Shown one piece after another: positions 57,901 through 64,000 of a stretch of DNA of 64,000 nucleotides. The stretch spans positions 48,188,227-48,252,226 of the forward strand of contig CM068830.1 of assembly GCA_028554795.2 (NCBI GenBank), in the 5' to 3' direction. Positions within the stretch are counted from its first letter, which is position 1. Each line of letters begins with the position of its first letter. Both the position numbers and the translations under genes were made by a program. This DNA is from Sinohyriopsis cumingii. Taxonomy: Eukaryota > Mollusca > Bivalvia > Unionida > Unionidae. Below the pieces are notes generated by a model. It did no database searches. It had not been told where the DNA came from and was given only the letters and a program-made list of their open reading frames with translations.

Positions 57901-58389
57901 TATCACATAGATTACATAAATAACTGCTGTTACAGGATACGCTCGTTCATAATACGGTTTGTCAATACCGGTCAATAGACCTGGTTTGGAATTTCTACTT
58001 AGTATGACAGTTTTTTTATTACCTTGGACGGGATAATATTTGTCACGAATAATCCAGTTATCTGTTTCTGCAAGTATGACAAATTTTATTCTGAAAAGAT
58101 AACTTCTATCATCGAGCTGTTTAATAATAGCTGCTGCTCTTTTGTCATTCATCGTAGCGTCGACACCTTTGGCGTTGACCTTGTCATTGCGAATAATCTT
58201 GAACGTTGACCAGACATGAGATGCACCATCTGCGTAAAATTCTTTCTTGGCGTCGTGAATTTTACTGATCAAACCTTTATTTTTCCGATCAACCAGATCT
58301 CGTATTGGCACGTCAGGAGATATCCTGTCAAGGTTGAATTTACTTGTTTTCCAGGGCTTTATTCGGGATAATCTCTCAAACTCATCCAT
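54941..58389 (-). pseudogene. family B polymerase region joined to SF1 helicase with HNH-like end, element C, broken
   Basis: Starting MDEFERLSRIKPWKTSKFNL, the region shows polymerase-like blocks (DMISVDMVACYPEVF near motif A and VRVATDSFYI near motif C). It then has an SF1 helicase with a Walker A-like INGPGGPGKTTRAIE, Walker B IIIWDEICTVPLE, GDHGQLPPI and a C-terminal YAMTINSSQGLTITDT. It ends in CASCNCIMLWRYL and LTCLECNRRR, an HNH/zinc-like module. I recall a fused polymerase-helicase of this kind from fungal and invertebrate genomes, but cannot verify it. Several breaks. Confidence 0.7.
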
Positions 58390-58434
58390 ATTATATTTCA
58401 GACAAGTATTTAAATAAAAAGTATTACATATACA

Positions 58435-58656
58435 ATGTCTCAATGCAAATGGTTAATGATCGGATCATTAACTCGTTGTAATAAACCCTGCAGAAAGGAA
58501 TTCTGCGGACAACACATGCAAAACGTTCACCGTGGAAGCTTAGGACCAATACCATGTCTGCGATGTGGTGCTGGAGTACGAGGAAAAACACAGCTGTGCG
58601 TGTTGTGGTGGTAAACGATACAGAGAGCTTAAAAGATATTATGACCAAAAAAAATA
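58435..58656 (+). pseudogene. small cysteine-rich zinc protein, element C, second copy, broken
   Basis: It starts MSQCKWLMIGSLTRCNKPCR, with CGQHMQNVHRG and PCLRCGAGVRGKTQLC. The same Cys/His plan as 52476-52709 on the other strand, so the element has two related genes. Divergent from the polymerase region, with starts only 45 bases apart. Broken near its end. Confidence 0.55.
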
Positions 58657-58746
58657 ACGTCAATAACAACGCGATAAAATCCGTGGAGGATTATCTAACT
58701 AAGTTTTCAGACAAATTATGATTTAAACAAATGATATTATTGTATA

Positions 58747-59256
58747 ATGGAGCAAAATATGAACCACGAGTTTATAAAGCATCCTATAATAAAAAACTAC
58801 GAATCAAATATTGATGGTATGATCAGAAATTGTCAGAAGAAAGTACCAGTTGGTTTTGTTACTAACACTGGTTATCTATTGTTTACTGCTGGAAAGAAAA
58901 ATTATCTCTGTCATCGTTTTATATGCGAGTGTCACAAGGGGTTGATCAAAGATGGTCTTGTGATCGATCATATTGACGGGAATCCTCAAAATAATAGTTT
59001 ATCCAATCTTCAAACTGTTACACAGAGCGAGAACTCTACACGGGGAGGTACTGGTAAATATGACAGAACAATTGTAAGGAGGGCGGTAAAATCCACAAAC
59101 ATAGAAAGTGGCGAAGAAATTAAATTTCAATCAATGAACGCGGCTGCGAAATACTTTGATATTAACTCGCGTGTGGTAAAATACGTCGAAGAAAATATAA
59201 CCAAATCCACTCTTTCCAAGAAATATAAACAGAAGATCATGGTCCAGTATTGTTAA
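58747..59256 (+). CDS. HNH endonuclease with NUMOD-like end, element C
   Basis: 169 residues from MEQNMNHEFIKHPIIKNYES. The HNH core is LCHRFICECHKGLIKDGLVI followed by DHIDGNPQNNSLSNLQTVT. The C-terminal SGEEIKFQSMNAAAKYF resembles the NUMOD1 DNA-binding helix. This is the build of free-standing homing endonucleases of phages and large viruses. A complete frame. Confidence 0.75.
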   Translation: MEQNMNHEFIKHPIIKNYESNIDGMIRNCQKKVPVGFVTNTGYLLFTAGKKNYLCHRFICECHKGLIKDGLVIDHIDGNPQNNSLSNLQTVTQSENSTRGGTGKYDRTIVRRAVKSTNIESGEEIKFQSMNAAAKYFDINSRVVKYVEENITKSTLSKKYKQKIMVQYC

Positions 59257-60763
59257 TGAGATAAACTGTCATCACTACCTCGAATTATATTTATTAATCA
59301 TTTTTAACCATTTATCCTTTTTTGGCAGAAAATCTTATTTTTATACTACTTATTTTTTGACTCATGCGAAAGGGAGATTACTTCTGTATGTATATATTTA
59401 TCCGTAGATTTCTGATTTTTATGATCGTAATTGGTCAATTAACTATCTACGTTGTAATTAATTACTCGTAGAAGGATATTTATAGTTTTTAGCTCACAAA
59501 ATAAATATATAAACGTATTTCCCATCATACAATGTAGCGAGTTATTTTTAGATCTGTTACGAGAAATCGAGGCAGAACACGTAGTTTATATATTTACAAT
59601 CTGTTTAGAAACCGCTGTTATAATGCATAAATATTTAAACCGATCTGTATAAAACGTTTGATAATGCAGTGGTAGCATGTATATAGACAGAACACGCTGT
59701 TTATATATTTACAATCTGTTATGTGAAATCTTGGCAGAACACGCTGTTTATATATTTACAGTCTATTCAGAAACCACTGTTTCAATGTAGATATATTCAG
59801 AAACCGCTGTTTTAATGTAGAAATATTTACAATCTATTCAGAAACCACTGTTTTAATGCAGATATATGCATAACTTACAATCTATTCAGAAACTGTAGCT
59901 ATATAATAGTTTCTAAAACGTAATATTGTTAGATGATTCGATAGCTCATTGCGAACGAGTCGAATTATGAAACTTGAGCGCTGGCGATCGAATCCCCATG
60001 GCTGACAACTGGTCAGTGGTTACGCATATTTGCGATTTTTATAATTAATTGCGGCGCAGCCAGCCCCTCTACGCTCAACAGAACCCCTCCAACCACACGT
60101 CACTGGTGGTTGATACATGTTTTGTATCACCCATCGGCTGAGTATTGGGGGTGTTCTGCTGAGCGCAGAAAATGGCCTCATATATGTTTGTGCCGTCATT
60201 CATTCATTGTATATACTCATTCCTTGTATGTTTGTGCCGTCCATTCATTCATTGTATATACTCATTCATTCATTGTAAATATTTCATGTCATTCACTGTA
60301 TGTTTGTGCTGTCCTCAATTAAGATTATATGTATCCTCTAAACTTAGTAGAATGCGGTGGCAAGCTACAAATTATGGGGTTGTAAATGTGTAAATACTAC
60401 ATGCTGTGTTCCGTGTATCCTCTAAACTTAGTAGAATGCAATGGCAAGCTACGAGTTTAATGGGGATTGTCTTCACCAAACGCACCCTCTTGGGCCTCTA
60501 GACCGTTGTTTGACGGGTTAGGGGCTCTCATAAGGGGTAGTGTTTCGTGTGCCCGTTGAACTTGGTAGAATGCGGTGGCAAGCTACGAGTTCTGGGTTGT
60601 AAATATGTAAATATTATATGTTGTGCTGTGCCCGTTGAACCTTGGTAGATTGCGGTGGTAAGCTACGAGTTCTGGGTTGTACTGTCCTTGTATGTTGTGC
60701 TGTGCCCCTTCCTGAACCTGCTAAAAGATATATTTTTTCTTTTAAATATATATATACTAAATA
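59257..60763. repeat. non-coding region with two families of imperfect tandem repeats, element C
   Basis: 59560-59900 holds copies of GGCAGAACACGCTGTTTATA, TATTTACAATCTATTCAGAA and CCACTGTTTTAATG. 60180-60290 holds TTCATTCATTGTATATACTC units. 60315-60690 holds three to four copies of TAGAATGCGGTGGCAAGCTA followed by CGAGTTCTGGGTTGTAAAT. A hairpin joins CGCTCAACAGAACCCCTCC (about 60071) with GGGGGTGTTCTGCTGAGCG (about 60147). No gene is supported. Confidence 0.6.
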
Positions 60764-61135
60764 ATGAACCATGAAAATATCAATGATGTAATTGTTGCTA
60801 TTAAAAAATTAGAAAAAGACAGTATTAATATATCTGATGAACTGAATCCTGAAAAGATTATTTCTGATTTTGAAATCTTACAAGAACGTAAAAATGATGG
60901 TGGTTTTACACTGTCGTCTGAATACAAGTTCATAAAACGAATTCAGGCAGCGATGATCCGGTCACTAGCTGCAGTAAAAGATGATCAGGTCAAGGACTTC
61001 GTTCCTCTCTCTGCCGTAGTAGAAAAAATTAGATCGGAGTTATCCCACGAATACGAGGCAAATAAAACGATTAGTACTTGTATAAGACAATTAAAGAAGA
61101 TCATGTTAGATCGTGAAATGACCGAACAAGAGTAA
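60764..61135 (+). CDS. unrecognised 123-residue protein, element C
   Basis: It starts MNHENINDVIVAIKKLEKDS and is mostly helical, with alternating charged residues and a second half containing PLSAVVEKIRSELSHEYEAN and CIRQLKKIMLDREM. The complete frame, coding-like composition and the surrounding AT-rich repeats support a real gene. I recognise no domain. Confidence 0.5.
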   Translation: MNHENINDVIVAIKKLEKDSINISDELNPEKIISDFEILQERKNDGGFTLSSEYKFIKRIQAAMIRSLAAVKDDQVKDFVPLSAVVEKIRSELSHEYEANKTISTCIRQLKKIMLDREMTEQE

Positions 61136-62110
61136 TATTTTTATTTATTCTGAAATGTTTTTATTTATTCTGAAATATTTTTGTTTATTCTGAAATATTT
61201 TTATTTATTCTGAAATATTTTATCTTTTGCAAAAACTGATCGATTTTGTTAATTTTGAGTACCCATTTACTAGTCAAAATTAACAAACTGATCGATTTAT
61301 ATCATTTTAAGTACCCATTTACTAGTCAAAATTAACAAACTGATTGATTTGCACGATTTTAAGTACCAATCACCATATCAATTTAAGATATTTCTGATCA
61401 AACAAAATATTTCTGATAAAATAAAAAATATTTCAGAATAATAATAAAATATTTCTGATAAAATAAAAAAATATTTCAGAATAATAATCAAATATTTTTT
61501 GGTAGCATTTTTTGCAAAACTGATCGATTTGCATGATTTTGAGCACCTAAATACCCATCAGAATTAACAAACTGGTCGATTTGCATTATTTTGAGTACCC
61601 ATTTACTAGTCAAAATTAACAAACTGATTGATTTGCATGATTTTGAGTACCAATCACCATATCAATTTAAGATATTTCTGATAAAATAAAAAAAATATTT
61701 CAGAATAATAATAAAATATTTCTGCTAAAATAACTATAATAAAATATTTCAGATTATAATAACTATTTCAGATTACTTGCAAAACTGATCGATTTGCATG
61801 ATTTTGAGTACCTAAATACCCATCAGAATTAACAAACTGATTGATTTGCATGATTTTGAGTACCAATCATCATATCAATTTCAGAATTAAAAAAATATTT
61901 CACAATAATAGGATATTTGTTTGTAGTATGTTTTGCAAAACTGATTGATTTGCATTATTCTGAGTACCTAAATACCCATCAGAATTAAAAATTGATCGAT
62001 TTACACGATTTTGAGTACCAACTACCATATCAATTTCTGATAAAATAAAATATTTCAGAATAAATATAAAATATTTCTGAATAAATACAATATTTCTGAA
62101 AAATCTACGA
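61136..62110. repeat. AT-rich repeat array with two interleaved units, element C
   Basis: Unit 1 is AAACTGATCGATTTGCATGA followed by TTTTGAGTACC and AAATACCCATCAGAATTAAC, present about eight times. Unit 2 is TATTTCTGATAAAATAAAA or its partner AAAATATTTCAGAATAATAA, present many times. TATTTCTGA and TCAGAAATA pair as inverted repeats. No gene. It could act as an origin or centromere-like array, or be simple satellite DNA. Confidence 0.75.
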
Positions 62111-62116
62111 TAAAGA

Positions 62117-63532
62117 TCTATGATCTTACATACAGATTAACAATTAGTTGTTCCCCACGCAGGTCAATTAATCGTCCTATGTGGTCAGTTAGTTTAAAAT
62201 TTATTCGTGTTAGCATATTATTATGACACCGCAGATAAACAGGATTAGTTGGTTCTTGCACGATCAAAACCCCAGGGCTAACTTGTAGTGTGAACGTGTA
62301 TAAAATGTATCCTTGTTGAGCCTGATTTGATTTTCCAAGATCTATTTGATAACTGTCATCGATTACGTCACAAACAAGATTGACTGCGATTGTCGATGTT
62401 ATATTAACGATTCCCGGAGATACATGTCTGCCGCCGCCGTGTGGATCATTATTATATTTGAGGATAGGCTCGGGTGGAGCTATTTTTCTTCACGCATCGA
62501 GTATTTTAGGAAAATATTCATCAATGACATCATTGACAGATTTTCTTAATCTATCTGGATTATAATCAGGGAACTTAAACGTTCCAATGTCAGCTTCGGG
62601 TATTTTGTATTTGGTTTCGAAAAACCTTCTATAATCGCCCGATGATTCAAAAACCAAGTTTATGATCCTATTATGAAAATATTCAATGGTATCAGCTATA
62701 TGATTTAAAATTTCTATTCGTTTAATAATTTCTTCACGCGCAGATGTCAAATCAGACAAATATTCATAAAAAAGAACACGTAAATTATCTAGTTGTTCTT
62801 TATGGTCTGAATTTATGATATTAATGACATTATTGATATTAATATCGTAAAATGAATTATACAGGTTATTACCGTTATCAGCGTTGTGTAAAAGTCAATA
62901 ATATTCACAAGTTCGCTCGACACGAAATTGATCCCGTTTATCCCATACCCGTTTTTCTATGTTCCACCAAAAACTCGTATAATTCATTTTAATATTATGA
63001 TGAAAACTTTTCGTCGATGTAAAATCAGCCCGAGTTGGTTCTGGTACCTGTGCAGGTATTGGTGGTGCTATTTCAGGCCAACCTAGTACAGATCTTATCG
63101 TGGACTGATAAATATCAACGACGTAATCAGGCGAGTTTATTTCGACTGCAGAAGACAGTGTTGGTTCATGAACATTAATTGATATTTTTGCTTCTTTTCC
63201 TGTTATTGATTTATTCTACGAGCAAATTCATCATTGATTTGTTCGATCTCATAACTGCCAGTTGGTATTCCAACAACAACCCAGTCAGGTGTTCCATCTG
63301 GTTTGTTTTTATTAGCAAATACAAGCGAATTATTTGCTGGTGTACCATTAAATGATCTCGATCTGATATTTAGCCAACTATGGTATACTCGTAATTGCGC
63401 TAGTGCAATTTCATTTGAGCTAATTGCAGTTGGAAAATTGATGCTACATTCAGGATTAATCGAGCTTACCGAGATCATCGTGGTCTTGTGCGGGGTTGTG
63501 TTTGTCACGATCTGCTGGGGTAATTCCGTCAT
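62117..63532 (-). pseudogene. penton-like minor capsid protein region, element C, broken
   Basis: The N-terminal part has INPECSINFPTAISSNEIAL and GIPTGSYEIEQINDEFARRI. The C-terminal part has NMLTRINFKLTDHIGRLIDL followed by RGEQLIVNLYVRS. Both are landmarks of Polinton/adintovirus minor capsid (penton) proteins. The middle contains a helical segment (SAREEIIKRIEILNHIADTI) not known from that family. Broken in several places. Confidence 0.6.
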
Positions 63533-63995
63533 TATTAATACTCGTACCTTTAATACCAGCGCAGTTGTATATTTTAATCATCTCTGAAAACTCAAAATCG
63601 GATATAATTCCATCTCTGAGACTCGCTGATAACAACGAGGATAACTTCGAGTATGCGACAGTTGCTATGTGTAATTTTATCATGTAATCGGATAATTTTT
63701 CATTCGTACAAGTACATATTTTTTTTGCAATGATATTGAGCACACCTGCAATCGTTGTTGCAGCTGAAATACAAATGGTTACAGCTACTGGTGCCATCAT
63801 TGTTACCGCGGATAATATTACTCCAGCTCCAGCAACAACAGAGGATACTGAATAAACAACAACGTCAATGATAACTAATCGTCGTTGATACTTTTTTATT
63901 TTTACTGTATATTGTTCGACTCGATCTTTCAACGCTGTCTGCCATTCACGCGCTTGATTGTACCTAAATTTTTGAACGTCGATTGAGGTATTCAT
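63456..63995 (-). CDS. two-span membrane protein, element C
   Basis: 179 residues from MNTSIDVQKFRYNQAREWQT. A helical head is followed by two adjacent hydrophobic spans (VVVYSVSSVVAGAGVILSAV, then VAVTICISAATTIAGVLNII) and a cytosolic-type helical tail. The layout resembles SLATT-like two-span proteins with a coiled head, but this is only resemblance. It overlaps the start of the penton region in another frame. Confidence 0.55.
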   Translation of the reverse strand: MNTSIDVQKFRYNQAREWQTALKDRVEQYTVKIKKYQRRLVIIDVVVYSVSSVVAGAGVILSAVTMMAPVAVTICISAATTIAGVLNIIAKKICTCTNEKLSDYMIKLHIATVAYSKLSSLLSASLRDGIISDFEFSEMIKIYNCAGIKGTSINNDGITPADRDKHNPAQDHDDLGKLD

Positions 63996-64000
63996 TATAT

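Larger units (their letters stand above)
52410..64000. mobile_element. Polinton-like element C (partial in window), broken
   Basis: Gene content typical of a Polinton-type virus-like element: packaging ATPase, integrase, family B polymerase region joined to a helicase, penton-like capsid protein and small zinc proteins. It is AT-rich, has a different gene order and shows no close similarity to copies A and B, so it is a separate lineage. The left boundary is not resolved (between 52276 and 52475), and the element runs past the right edge, where a major capsid gene would be expected. Several breaks are visible. Old fossil. Confidence 0.8.

Noticed and set aside
61136-62110. CRISPR-like array
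   Set aside because: Units are imperfect, vary in spacing and lack distinct spacers, and the DNA is eukaryotic.

Overview
The window is animal genomic DNA made almost entirely of nested and neighbouring mobile elements. No cellular housekeeping gene was recognised. A tRNA-derived SINE of a type I associate with molluscs, AT-rich flanks, long (AT)n and (CA)n tracts, and several virus-like elements suggest a marine invertebrate, probably a mollusc. This host call is an inference.

Layout. 1-5691 and 22286-24998 are gene-poor host DNA with small foldback elements and a diverged array of roughly 190-bp repeats. 5698-22279 is Polinton copy A, an older, broken copy with a 6-bp target duplication (CTTAAT). 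24999-25340 is a SINE with its (CA)n tail. 25812-50982 is a three-level nest. A 5'-truncated LINE tail carries a Kolobok-like DNA transposon (25908-50773; TTAA duplication; 17-bp terminal repeats). That transposon is itself interrupted by Polinton copy B (28201-48088; 6-bp duplication GCAAAA; 269-bp terminal repeats that match almost perfectly). The Kolobok-like element has two convergent spliced genes: a THAP transposase on the minus strand and a gene for the P2X7-receptor C-terminal (ballast) domain on the plus strand. 51975-52275 is an RTE-like LINE fragment. From about 52.4 kb to the right edge lies part of a third, unrelated and decayed Polinton-like element (C).

How the genes work together. 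Copy B looks whole. It encodes a protein-primed DNA polymerase, a retroviral-type integrase with chromodomain, a packaging ATPase, major and minor capsid proteins, an adenain-type protease, core and membrane proteins, a BIR (IAP-like) protein, a tandem family of F-box-like proteins, a CCHC zinc-knuckle protein, and five terminal genes. These five lie at the two ends of the element and end in a 16-base stem-loop followed by an AAAAGA-type purine element. This is the signature of replication-dependent histone mRNAs, not of poly(A) genes. Three of the five are preceded by a repeated GCGCGGACGTGAAGG-type motif next to a TATA box. The other two share a divergent promoter with a TGACGTCA site, CCAAT boxes and a TATA box. 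The core genes look conventional, with AATAAA signals beside several. The element therefore seems to have two expression classes, one possibly tied to host S phase. I regard this as the most interesting signal in the window.

Element C belongs to a different lineage. It has a polymerase region joined to an SF1 helicase and an HNH-like end, a parvovirus-like phospholipase A2 module, its own integrase and ATPase, a penton-like protein, an HNH/NUMOD-type endonuclease, two small related cysteine-rich proteins, and long AT-rich repeat arrays.
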